Shown here one piece after another: positions 14,863 through 22,186 of a stretch of DNA of 34,625 nt (its first letter is position 1; every line of letters starts with the position of its first letter). Source of the stretch: Prevotella sp. (GTDB lineage Bacteria > Bacteroidota > Bacteroidia > Bacteroidales > Bacteroidaceae). Below the pieces are notes generated by a model that was given only the letters and a program-made list of their open reading frames with translations, was not told the origin of the DNA and did no database searches. The stretch spans positions 1 through 34,625 of the forward strand of contig JAEEVA010000033.1 of the NCBI GenBank assembly GCA_016286995.1. Reading direction: 5' to 3'. A program made the translations under genes and the position numbers.

Positions 14863-16163
14863 AATATTTCGCTCAGGGTGGGGTGGATGTGTACCATGTC
14901 GCGCAACTGACTGACGGTGGTGTCGCGGCACATGAGTACGGACACTTCCTGAATGATGTCGGCAGCGTGCGCTCCATAGGCGTGACAGCCCAGGATGGTT
15001 CCTGTCGGTTCGGCAGAGAACAGCTTCAGCATGCCTTCGGTTTCGCCCATCGCCGTCGCTTTGCCGTTAGCACGCCAGAAGGCCTTGTGACACTGGTAGG
15101 CAATGCCGTCAGCCTTCTCTGACCGTTGGTCAGAGTGTGGCGTTGCAATCAGCTGGTCTTCCGTAGGACCGACACTGGCAGCCTCGGGGGCGGTGAAGAT
15201 GGCGGCTGGCATGATGTCGAAACGGATGCTATCCTGTTTACCGAGGATGTGGTTCACGGCACGCATGGCTTGCATCTCAGCAGCATGGGCCAGCATCTGA
15301 CGGCCATTGACATCGCCGATGGCGTAGAGACCGTTTAATTGAGAATTGACAATTGATAATTGAGAATTGACAATTGATAATTGATAATTGTCGTCGACGG
15401 GGATGGCTCCCTGTGGGGTGAGGGTGATGTCTGTGGCTTCGAGGTTCAGCCCCTCGGTACGGGGCTTGCGGCCTGTAGCCATGAGGATAACGTCGGCATC
15501 GATGTCGTTCAAATTCTGCACAGCGGTCTTCATCTTAAAGGTGATGCCGCGCTTCTCCAGCGTCTTGCGCAGACGCTTGGCAATGTCGCTGTCGAGAGCG
15601 GGCAGGCATTCCTTGAGGTACTCAATGACTGTCACCTCGGAGCCAAAGCGGTTGAAGACGCTGGCGAACTCCATGCCGATGACACCGGCACCGATGATGC
15701 AAAGCTTCTTTGGAAGCGTGTCGAGCTGTAACAGCCCCGTAGAGTCGACCACGCGAGGGTCTGTACCAACACCCTCAATAGGGAGCCATTTGGTCTGGGA
15801 ACCGGTGGCGATGATGATGTTAGGGGCGGTGTAGGTTTCGGTTGTTGCGTTGGTAGCGCAACATACTGAACGGGCATCGATGAAGGATGCCTTGCCACGA
15901 ACCAGCGTGATGTTGGGGTGGGAGAGGATGCTTTCGACACCAGCACGAAGCTGGGGGACGACGGTGGCCATGCGCTCGCGAGCCTCCTCGAAGGTGGTAC
16001 TATGGACATAGGTCTTGGTGGGTATGCAGCCCACATTGAGACAGGTGCCGCCGACGTTGTCATTCTCGAAGATGATGACCTTCAGCCCCTGCTTGGCGGC
16101 ATATTCTGCCGCCTTGTAGCCTCCAGGACCGGCACCGATGATGAGCAAATCAGCCTTTTTCAT
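14841..16163 (-). CDS. lpdA: Dihydrolipoyl dehydrogenase (glycine cleavage L protein)
   Basis: 440 residues from the ATG at 16163 (MKKADLLIIGAGPGGYKAAE). The longer frame to 16193 merely reads through a repeat. It reoxidises dihydrolipoyl-GcvH with NAD. Visible features: FAD-binding GAGPGG (10-15), redox disulfide CLNVGC (Cys41/Cys46), IIATGSQ, a second nucleotide-binding motif GAGVIGMEFASVF, YAIGDVNGR, and the C-terminal HIHPTLSE with the catalytic His-Glu pair. Between GAIPVDD and LYAIGDVNG sits a stretch of roughly 18 residues (QLSIVNS repeated), encoded by a heptamer array at 15335-15390. In related enzymes this is a short link, so the repeat appears to be an in-frame insertion in the FAD domain. 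Last gene of the gcv operon. Confidence 0.95.
   Translation of the reverse strand: MKKADLLIIGAGPGGYKAAEYAAKQGLKVIIFENDNVGGTCLNVGCIPTKTYVHSTTFEEARERMATVVPQLRAGVESILSHPNITLVRGKASFIDARSVCCATNATTETYTAPNIIIATGSQTKWLPIEGVGTDPRVVDSTGLLQLDTLPKKLCIIGAGVIGMEFASVFNRFGSEVTVIEYLKECLPALDSDIAKRLRKTLEKRGITFKMKTAVQNLNDIDADVILMATGRKPRTEGLNLEATDITLTPQGAIPVDDNYQLSIVNSQLSIVNSQLNGLYAIGDVNGRQMLAHAAEMQAMRAVNHILGKQDSIRFDIMPAAIFTAPEAASVGPTEDQLIATPHSDQRSEKADGIAYQCHKAFWRANGKATAMGETEGMLKLFSAEPTGTILGCHAYGAHAADIIQEVSVLMCRDTTVSQLRDMVHIHPTLSEILKAATES
15335..15390. repeat. Eight heptamers (AnAATTG family) inside lpdA
   Basis: Eight consecutive 7-mers: TTAATTG, AGAATTG, ACAATTG, ATAATTG, AGAATTG, ACAATTG, ATAATTG, ATAATTG. 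AGAATTG-ACAATTG-ATAATTG forms a 21-bp super-unit present twice, coding for QLSIVNS repeats. The same heptamers occur at the gcvPB/lpdA junction and before gcvPA. Confidence 0.95.
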
Positions 16164-16196
16164 AATTGACAATTGATAATTGATAATTGACAATTA
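16162..16196. repeat. Heptamer array at the gcvPB-lpdA junction
   Basis: Five units (ATAATTG, ACAATTG, ATAATTG, ATAATTG, ACAATTA) fill the entire space between the gcvPB stop and the lpdA start. They provide the gcvPB stop codon and replace any ribosome binding site. Confidence 0.9.
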
Positions 16197-17600
16197 AACT
16201 TCTGCCTTCATTTGGCGGTACGTCGTAACTGGATGCTTGGCAGCCAGAACGTCGTCGACACGTCCGATGGGTGTGGTGTGAGGTGCAGACTTCACTAAGT
16301 CAGGGTCGTTCTTGGCCTCGTCGGCTATCTGGCGCATCACGGCGATAAAACCATCGAGTGTCTCCTTCGACTCGTTTTCCGTGGGCTCAATCATGAGCGA
16401 TTCATGGAAAAGCAGTGGGAAGTAGATGGTGGGCGCATGATAGCCGTAGTCGAGCAGACGCTTGGCGACGTCCATCGTGGTGACTCCCGTACTCTTATCC
16501 TTCAGGCCGTCGAACACGAATTCGTGGCAGCAGGTGGTGTCGATGGGCAGCTCATAGACATCCTTCAGGCTCTCCTTGATATAGTTGGCATTGAGCGTAG
16601 CCAATGGACCCACCAGTTTGACATATTCGCGTCCTAGCGAGAGGATATAGGCATAGGCACGCATCATGACGCCGAAGTTGCCGTGATAGGGAGAAACAAC
16701 AGGGAAGAACTGCTGCAAGCCCTCACGGACTCCCACAGGACCAGAGCCTGGTCCACCACCGCCATGAGGCGTTGAGAATGTCTTGTGCAGGTTGATGTGC
16801 ATGACGTCGAATCCCATGTCGCCAGGACGGCAAGCACCCAGCATGGGATTCAGGTTGGCGCCGTCGTAGTACATCAAACCGCCACAATCGTGGATGAGTT
16901 TGGCGATGGCCGGAATGTTGGTTTCGAAGAGACCGAGGGTATTGGGATTGGTCATCATCATGGCAGCGATGTTGGGACCCTCCAGATTTACCAGACGTTC
17001 CAGATCAACCAGATCAACCAGGCCATTCGCATCCGATTTCACCTCGATGATATCCAGTCCGCAGACGGCAGCTGAGGCAGGGTTGGTGCCATGAGCCGAG
17101 TCGGGCACGATGACCTTCTTACGCTGCATGTCGCCACGTGAACGGTGGTAGTTGTCGATGACCATAAGACCTGTCAACTCACCGTGAGCACCGGCGTATG
17201 GCTTAAAGGTGAAGTGAGCCAAACCCGTCAGCTCGCAGAGCGACTGTTCCAAGAGTGTTTCCAGTGCCAAGGCACCCTTCACGGTATTGCCTGGCTGCAA
17301 CGGGTGCAGATTCTGGAACTGTGGCAGGGCAGCCATTTCCTCGTTGATTTTAGGGTTGTACTTCATCGTACATGAACCTAAAGGATAAAAGCCCGTATCG
17401 ACACCGAAGTTATTGTTCGAGAGATTCGTATAATGGCGCACTACTGTCAGTTCGTCGCACTCTGGCAACTGCGCATCTTCAGCACGCCGCATCGCAGCAG
17501 GTATCTCGTAATCACCAAAATGATTTTTTGGCAGGCTATAGCCTTTTCGGCCCTCCTTTGAGAGCTCAAAGATCAGATTTCCATATAGTCGGTTGTTCAT
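16194..17600 (-). CDS. gcvPB: Glycine dehydrogenase (decarboxylating) subunit 2, GcvPB
   Basis: 468 residues. This is the pyridoxal-phosphate-carrying half of the split P protein, which decarboxylates glycine and passes aminomethyl to lipoyl-GcvH. The cofactor lysine is Lys273 in [19 protein letters not shown], a near-invariant motif. Also visible are [24 protein letters not shown] and [12 protein letters not shown]. Length is normal for the subunit. It overlaps gcvPA by four bases (ATGA), consistent with a heterodimer made in equal amounts. A 9-bp in-frame repeat codes for [15 protein letters not shown] around residues 194-208. The stop codon lies in a heptamer repeat. Confidence 0.96.
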   Translation of the reverse strand: MNNRLYGNLIFELSKEGRKGYSLPKNHFGDYEIPAAMRRAEDAQLPECDELTVVRHYTNLSNNNFGVDTGFYPLGSCTMKYNPKINEEMAALPQFQNLHPLQPGNTVKGALALETLLEQSLCELTGLAHFTFKPYAGAHGELTGLMVIDNYHRSRGDMQRKKVIVPDSAHGTNPASAAVCGLDIIEVKSDANGLVDLVDLERLVNLEGPNIAAMMMTNPNTLGLFETNIPAIAKLIHDCGGLMYYDGANLNPMLGACRPGDMGFDVMHINLHKTFSTPHGGGGPGSGPVGVREGLQQFFPVVSPYHGNFGVMMRAYAYILSLGREYVKLVGPLATLNANYIKESLKDVYELPIDTTCCHEFVFDGLKDKSTGVTTMDVAKRLLDYGYHAPTIYFPLLFHESLMIEPTENESKETLDGFIAVMRQIADEAKNDPDLVKSAPHTTPIGRVDDVLAAKHPVTTYRQMKAEV

Positions 17601-18910
17601 AGGGCAGCAAGTTTTACGAGGTTATCAATTTCTTCTTTAGTACGCTTCTCAGTAACGGCAAACATGAGGCCGTCCTCCAGTCTGACACCGCCTAAGAATC
17701 CTGCATCGACGAAACGCTGGTAAAGGGCCTCTACATCGCCATCGTACTTCACATAAAACTCATTGAAGAAAGGCTGATTGTAAACCAACTGGAAACGTCC
17801 CGTCTTCTTGAGCTCGTCCCAGAGATAATGGGCACCAGCGTAAGAGAGCTCTGCTGCCTCCTTCAAGCCTTGCTTGCCCATCAACGACATGTAGATTGTC
17901 ACCCATAAAGCCATCAACGACTGATTGCTGCAAATGTTTGAGGTGGCCTTTTGACGACGGATGTGCTGTTCACGAGCCTGCAGGGTCAGCACGAAGGCAC
18001 GCTGGTCGCGGTTATCCTTCGTCATGCCGACAATGCGGCCAGGCATCTTGCGGATAAGTTTTTCCGTGCAACACATATAGCCGACATAGGGACCGCCCCA
18101 CTGCATGGGAATGCCCAGCGACTGTCCGTCGCCGACGGCAATGTCGGCACCCCATTCGCCAGGTGTCTTCAGCACGGCCAGGTCGGCAGCAACGCTATCC
18201 ATGATGAAGAGCGCCTTCTGTTCATGACATGCATCGGCAAAACCTTCGTAGTCCTCGACGATGCCATAGACATTAGGCTGCTGGACGATGATGCCCGCAA
18301 CGCCCCCCTCGGCTAACAGTGCCTCAAGGTCTTGCCTAGAGGTAACACCCTCCTTTGCCGGAATAGTCACCAGGCCAATACCATGATGCAGGGCGTAGGT
18401 GTCGAGCACTTCGCGTGTCTTGCCATTAACGGTCTCAGATATGAGGACCGTGTTCTGCTTCTTGCCGGCAGCCACAGCCATCATCATCGCTTCGGCAGTG
18501 GCTGTGGTACCGTCGTACATCGAAGCATTGGAGATGTCCATGCCTGTGAGTTCGGCCATCATCGACTGGTATTCGAAGATGTAGTGCAACGTGCCTTGAG
18601 AGATTTCTGCCTGATAGGGTGTGTAACAGGTAAGGAACTCAGAACGTTGCACTATCTGAGGAATGACGCTGGGGGTGTAGTGGTCGTAGACACCATGGCC
18701 GGCAAAACACATCAGCTGCTTGTTTTGAGAACCGAGACGTTCGAAGAGCTGACGTACCTCTTGTTCGCTCATGGCTGCAGGCAGGCCGTAGTCACCACGG
18801 AAACGGATGCTCTCCGGAATTTGGGCGTATAAAGCATCGAGAGAATCGATGCCCACCTTTTCGAGCATTGCCTGCAGGTCGTCCTCGGTATGGGGAAAAT
18901 ACTTGTACAT
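17597..18910 (-). CDS. gcvPA: Glycine dehydrogenase (decarboxylating) subunit 1, GcvPA
   Basis: 437 residues from the ATG at 18910 ([20 protein letters not shown]), the family's usual N-terminus. An in-frame extension to 18976 would overlap the upstream membrane-protein gene and read through a heptamer array. It is the second half of the split glycine dehydrogenase, with a PLP-dependent aminotransferase-like fold but no cofactor lysine. Motifs: [52 protein letters not shown] and the Gly-rich [11 protein letters not shown]. It is followed immediately by gcvPB. Confidence 0.96.
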   Translation of the reverse strand: MYKYFPHTEDDLQAMLEKVGIDSLDALYAQIPESIRFRGDYGLPAAMSEQEVRQLFERLGSQNKQLMCFAGHGVYDHYTPSVIPQIVQRSEFLTCYTPYQAEISQGTLHYIFEYQSMMAELTGMDISNASMYDGTTATAEAMMMAVAAGKKQNTVLISETVNGKTREVLDTYALHHGIGLVTIPAKEGVTSRQDLEALLAEGGVAGIIVQQPNVYGIVEDYEGFADACHEQKALFIMDSVAADLAVLKTPGEWGADIAVGDGQSLGIPMQWGGPYVGYMCCTEKLIRKMPGRIVGMTKDNRDQRAFVLTLQAREQHIRRQKATSNICSNQSLMALWVTIYMSLMGKQGLKEAAELSYAGAHYLWDELKKTGRFQLVYNQPFFNEFYVKYDGDVEALYQRFVDAGFLGGVRLEDGLMFAVTEKRTKEEIDNLVKLAAL

Positions 18911-18940
18911 TGAGAATTGATAATTGATAATTGACAATTT
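18906..18940. repeat. Heptamer array before gcvPA
   Basis: AGAATTG, ATAATTG, ATAATTG, ACAATTT, with a degenerate leading unit that includes the gcvPA start codon. It occupies the gap to the preceding gene and leaves no purine-rich ribosome binding site. Confidence 0.85.
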
Positions 18941-18947
18941 ATGATGT

Positions 18948-19715
18948 TTATCTGCCCGTTTTGGGGTTGGGGCCATATTGGTTAGTCATAGGCTCGCTGT
19001 CCATGAAATAGAATACCAGCAAGGTGATGGGACCTGCTATGCCCAGTAATAAACCAATGATGGGAATAATCATGAGAATACCTGTCAGTGACAGCAGAAT
19101 CCACCAAAAGCTCCTGCCGGTGTCGTGCAGACGGCGTGAGGCTACTGCCAAACCAGGTATCAGAGCAGCGAGCATGAAGACTGTACTGACGATATAGGTG
19201 GCTATGGCCATCGTGGGCAGAGCTATCAGTAAACCTGCTCCGCTGTCGTCGAGCATGAGCATGACGATGAATACCAGCAGGGAAGTGAAAATGGAAATGC
19301 CCAGTGCGATGAGTAGGTTGAAAAGGGCAAAACTCCAGAATTCAGTGCGGCGTGCACGACCAGAGAACGTAGCGTAGTTGCTCCAGCATTTCTTGTAGTA
19401 GCCCCATAAGCTGAGTTGTTCGGGCGCAATGAACTGGGCTCCTGGCTGCTGGTAAGCCTGGTTGTAGCCCTGCTGAGTCTGGTAGCCGTTATTCTGCTGT
19501 GCCTGATAGCTCTGATGTTGTTGGGACTGAAAGCTGTTAACCTGTTGAGGCTGATAGGAACTACCGTAGTTGGGCAGCACCTGGGAGATAGTCCCCCAGT
19601 TTCTCATACCCTGACACCAGATGGGGGTGCTCGGTGACAAATTCATGCCACGCAGCGTGGCTTCATCATACGGCCCACGCTGAACACCGTTCAGATGAAT
19701 GTAGTAGACTCTCAT
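18948..19715 (-). CDS. GYF-DUF805 inner-membrane protein
   Basis: 255 residues from the ATG at 19715 (a GTG two codons upstream is an alternative). Three parts are visible. A GYF_2-like N-terminal domain (YYIHLNGVQRGPYDEATL, then WCQGMRNW) spans about residues 1-50. A Gln/Asn/Tyr-rich linker (QPQQ, QSQQ, QAQQ repeats) runs to about 95. A DUF805 membrane domain (LWGYYKKCWSNYATFSGRAR, then RTEFW) has several hydrophobic segments and the LAVASRRLHDTGRSFWW signature. The function of DUF805 is unknown. It sits between gcvH and gcvPA on the same strand, 15 bases after gcvH, so it is probably cotranscribed with the glycine cleavage genes; no link to the pathway is known to me. Confidence 0.88.
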   Translation of the reverse strand: MRVYYIHLNGVQRGPYDEATLRGMNLSPSTPIWCQGMRNWGTISQVLPNYGSSYQPQQVNSFQSQQHQSYQAQQNNGYQTQQGYNQAYQQPGAQFIAPEQLSLWGYYKKCWSNYATFSGRARRTEFWSFALFNLLIALGISIFTSLLVFIVMLMLDDSGAGLLIALPTMAIATYIVSTVFMLAALIPGLAVASRRLHDTGRSFWWILLSLTGILMIIPIIGLLLGIAGPITLLVFYFMDSEPMTNQYGPNPKTGR

Positions 19716-19730
19716 AGTCACAGAAATGTG

Positions 19731-20111
19731 TTATTTTTCGCAGAAAGCAGTGTAGGCCTTAGCATCCATCAGGTTGTCGAGCTCACTCTTGTCTGAGAGC
19801 GATACCTTGATAATCCAGTTCTCGTAAGCATCGCTGTTCACCAGTTCGGGCTGGTCGTCGAGTGCCTCGTTGACCTCAACGACGACACCTGTGACGGGCG
19901 ACATCAGGTCGCTGGCAGCCTTGACACTCTCAACAGCACCAAATTCCTCACCGGCAGATACCTCGTCGTCGACGTCGGGCATGTCGACATACACCACGTT
20001 GCCCAGTGCGTTCTGGGCATAATCTGTGATACCAATGTAACCGAAGTCACCTTCAACACGTACATACTCGTGCGACTCACTGTAATAGAGTCCTTCCAAT
20101 ACTTTTGCCAT
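19731..20111 (-). CDS. gcvH: Glycine cleavage system H protein
   Basis: 126 residues, a full-length H protein: a lipoyl-carrying shuttle between the P, T and L proteins. The lipoylated lysine is Lys64 in ESVKAASDLMSPVTG. The N-terminus (YYSESHEYVRVEGDFGYIGI) and GNVVYVDMPDVDDEV are typical. It lies five bases after gcvT, in the same operon as a lipoate ligase that could modify it. Confidence 0.97.
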   Translation of the reverse strand: MAKVLEGLYYSESHEYVRVEGDFGYIGITDYAQNALGNVVYVDMPDVDDEVSAGEEFGAVESVKAASDLMSPVTGVVVEVNEALDDQPELVNSDAYENWIIKVSLSDKSELDNLMDAKAYTAFCEK

Positions 20112-20116
20112 ACTGT

Positions 20117-21202
20117 TTATTTTTTATAGTTTTTGTTATAAAATTGTTTCTTAACGACTTTGCCAGGGAAAACCTTTTTGCGAATCTGTATCTCTACCTC
20201 TGTGTCGAGCTTAGCATACTGGCTGTCGATGAGTGCCATGCAGACGCTCTTGTCCGTCGAGATGGTATGATAGCCAGTGGTTACCTCGCCAATGGGCTGT
20301 CCATCCTTTAGTACGGTATAGCCATGACGTGGAATAGCCTTGTCGGCCAGTTCAATGCCCACCACCTTTTTGGCAGGACCTTCCGCTTTCTGTCGAGCTA
20401 ATGCCTCCTTGCCGATGAACTCCTCCTTATCGAGCTTGACAAACATGCTCAGACCGGCCATAACGGGGGTAATGTCTGCCGACAGCTCGTCGCCATAGAG
20501 TGGCAGACCAACTTCAAAGCGTAGGGTGTCGCGACAGCCCAGACCACAGGGTTTGCAGCGTCCGCTGGCCATCAGCTTGTCCCAGCACTCATTAATATAA
20601 TAAGGTGTAGCATATATTTCAAATCCGTCCTCACCCGTATAGCCGGTACGGCTGACGATGACGTCGCCAATGACCTTAAAGGTATAGAATGTCAGTTCGG
20701 CACAGTCAATTCCCAGTACCTCCTGCATGACCTGCTCGGCTTGGGGACCCTGTACTGCCAGTTCGCCATACTGTTCGCTTTGGTGCTCCAATGTGATATC
20801 GTAGCCTTTGGCCTGATCTTGAATCCATGCCCAGTCCTTGTCAATATTGGCAGCATTGATGACGAGAAAGAAACGGTCGTCGGCCATCTTGTATACCAAC
20901 AGGTCGTCGACGGTGCCACCATTCTCATAGCACATCATGCCATAGAGTATTTTTCCTATGGGAATGCCTCTCACGTCGTTGGTGAAGATATGGTTGACGT
21001 AACGCTCGGCATCGCTGCCGCTAATGAGCACTTCGCCCATGTGGCTGACGTCAAAGACACCGCAGGCCTGACGTACAGCCTGATGTTCGTCGACGATGCC
21101 TGAATATTGGATGGGCATGTCAAAACCGCCGAAGGGCGACATCAATGCACTCAGGCCAACGTGTTTGTCATAAAGACAGGTTCGTTTTATTGCTTGTTCC
21201 AT
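20117..21202 (-). CDS. gcvT: Glycine cleavage system T protein (aminomethyltransferase)
   Basis: 361 residues, normal family length. It transfers the methylene unit from aminomethyl-GcvH to tetrahydrofolate and releases ammonia. Visible motifs: GFDMPIQYSGIVDEHQAVR, GVFDVSHMGEV, ENGGTVDDLLVYK with the catalytic Asp (99/100), RTGYTGEDGFEIY, and LRFEVGLPLYGDEL. The C-terminal barrel ends with EVTTGYHTISTDKSVCMALI. It starts 11 bases after lplA. Confidence 0.97.
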   Translation of the reverse strand: MEQAIKRTCLYDKHVGLSALMSPFGGFDMPIQYSGIVDEHQAVRQACGVFDVSHMGEVLISGSDAERYVNHIFTNDVRGIPIGKILYGMMCYENGGTVDDLLVYKMADDRFFLVINAANIDKDWAWIQDQAKGYDITLEHQSEQYGELAVQGPQAEQVMQEVLGIDCAELTFYTFKVIGDVIVSRTGYTGEDGFEIYATPYYINECWDKLMASGRCKPCGLGCRDTLRFEVGLPLYGDELSADITPVMAGLSMFVKLDKEEFIGKEALARQKAEGPAKKVVGIELADKAIPRHGYTVLKDGQPIGEVTTGYHTISTDKSVCMALIDSQYAKLDTEVEIQIRKKVFPGKVVKKQFYNKNYKK

Positions 21203-21213
21203 AGTTGTTATGA

Positions 21214-21915
21214 TTAATGTATGAATTCTTCCTGCAGATACTGTTGTTCCAATTGCTCGATGGCAGCGACATCATCGCCAGTCAGCATGCGTTCCTCTTG
21301 ACACAAGGTCTGTCGGATGCAGTTTTTCACTTCGTCAAGGCTTAACGATACATAATCCTTTAACAGAGTGACACGTTGACGGACACTCTGGATGCCTTTC
21401 GACTGTAACTTTTCCGGACTGGGTGTGATGGCTTTCGTGATATATTCGAAGTTGGTGTCGTAAAGCAGTGTGCTATGGACAATGCTCCTGTCGGGCATGT
21501 GGTAGAATGCAGTACCACTCACCTTACGGTCGCCAATCATGACGTCGTTATGGCTGGTACTTGTTGCCTCAATGCCCATCTTGCGTAACACCAGCAGAAT
21601 CATCTGTATGAATTGATTGAAGACAACACCCACCTGATTGTCGGCAGTGACATAGGAGAGCATGATGTTGTTCATGTCGGCATACACACAGCCACCGCCA
21701 CTCTTGCGACGATACACCTGAATGTGATGCTCATGACAGAAATCTGCGTCAATCTCGTTTTCTATCACTTGGTTGCGACCGATAATGACCGTAGGCTCCA
21801 CCTGCCACATAAAGAAATAGTCATCAGGCGGCAATGTCCTGGCAATATATTCTTCCATAGCGAGAAAGAATGAAAGACGTCGCGTCGGATGGGGCGGAAG
21901 AGTAATATAAATCAT
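21214..21915 (-). CDS. lplA: Lipoate-protein ligase A family protein
   Basis: 233 residues, first gene of the gcv operon. Ligases of this family activate lipoate with ATP and attach it to the acceptor lysine; the adjacent GcvH is the obvious substrate. Motifs: VIIGRNQVIENEID, RRKSGGGCVYADMNNIMLSY (69-88) and DVMIGDRKVSGTAFYH with the conserved Lys131. It has the catalytic domain and little or no C-terminal accessory domain, so it is shorter than the E. coli enzyme. An amidotransferase or octanoyltransferase activity of the same fold cannot be excluded from sequence alone. Confidence 0.88.
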   Translation of the reverse strand: MIYITLPPHPTRRLSFFLAMEEYIARTLPPDDYFFMWQVEPTVIIGRNQVIENEIDADFCHEHHIQVYRRKSGGGCVYADMNNIMLSYVTADNQVGVVFNQFIQMILLVLRKMGIEATSTSHNDVMIGDRKVSGTAFYHMPDRSIVHSTLLYDTNFEYITKAITPSPEKLQSKGIQSVRQRVTLLKDYVSLSLDEVKNCIRQTLCQEERMLTGDDVAAIEQLEQQYLQEEFIH

Positions 21916-21937
21916 CGGTCTTTTCAGTTTTACACCG

Positions 21938-21969
21938 CAAAGATATGAAGAAAATATGCAAACTCCAAA
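21938..21969 (-). promoter_or_regulatory. Promoter of the glycine cleavage operon
   Basis: On the minus strand: TTTGG (21969-21965), 19 bases, TATCTTTG (21945-21938), with a leader of about 20 nt to lplA. It is the only clear promoter I see for the seven-gene operon. No glycine-riboswitch-like leader fits in this short distance. Confidence 0.8.
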
Positions 21970-21980
21970 AAAAGTATGAT

Positions 21981-22166
21981 TTTATTTTGCTTTTTGCTCA
22001 CTTATTCGTACTTTTCACCCTTGGTGAAGGTACTTTTGTTCGAAAAAACTCAAATTTCCTTTTGCGTTTTGCTCACTTATTCGTACCTTTCACCATTGGT
22101 GAAGATACTCTCGTTCGAAAAAACTCAAATTTTATTTGGCTTTTTGCTCACTTATTCGTACCTTTG
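21981..22166 (+). repeat. 75-bp tandem promoter-hairpin repeat upstream of dxs
   Basis: Two full 75-base units (21981-22055, 22056-22130) and a third partial unit (22131-22166) each contain GCTCACTTATTCGTA, at 21996, 22071 and 22146. In units 1 and 2 the -7 box is spoiled (TACTTTTC, TACCTTTC) and runs into a hairpin TTCACC-N3-GGTGAA (22014-22028, 22089-22103), then GTTCGAAAAAACTCAAAT. In unit 3 the box is intact and serves dxs. The unit resembles the 84-bp duplication before giant gene B. It is open in two frames, but I treat that as chance. Confidence 0.9.
22135..22166 (+). promoter_or_regulatory. Promoter of the dxs-trkA-trkH genes
   Basis: TTTGG (22135-22139), 19 bases, TACCTTTG (22159-22166), leader about 15 nt to the GTG start at 22187. 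It is formed by the third copy of the 75-bp repeat. Confidence 0.8.
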
Positions 22167-22186
22167 CCAACAAAATCGGAAATACT

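Noticed and set aside
18911..18976. N-terminal extension of GcvPA
   Set aside because: It would translate through the heptamer array into the end of the DUF805 gene; the family's usual start is the ATG at 18910.
21916..21937. Glycine riboswitch before the gcv operon
   Set aside because: The predicted leader is only about 20 nt, too short for the known aptamer.
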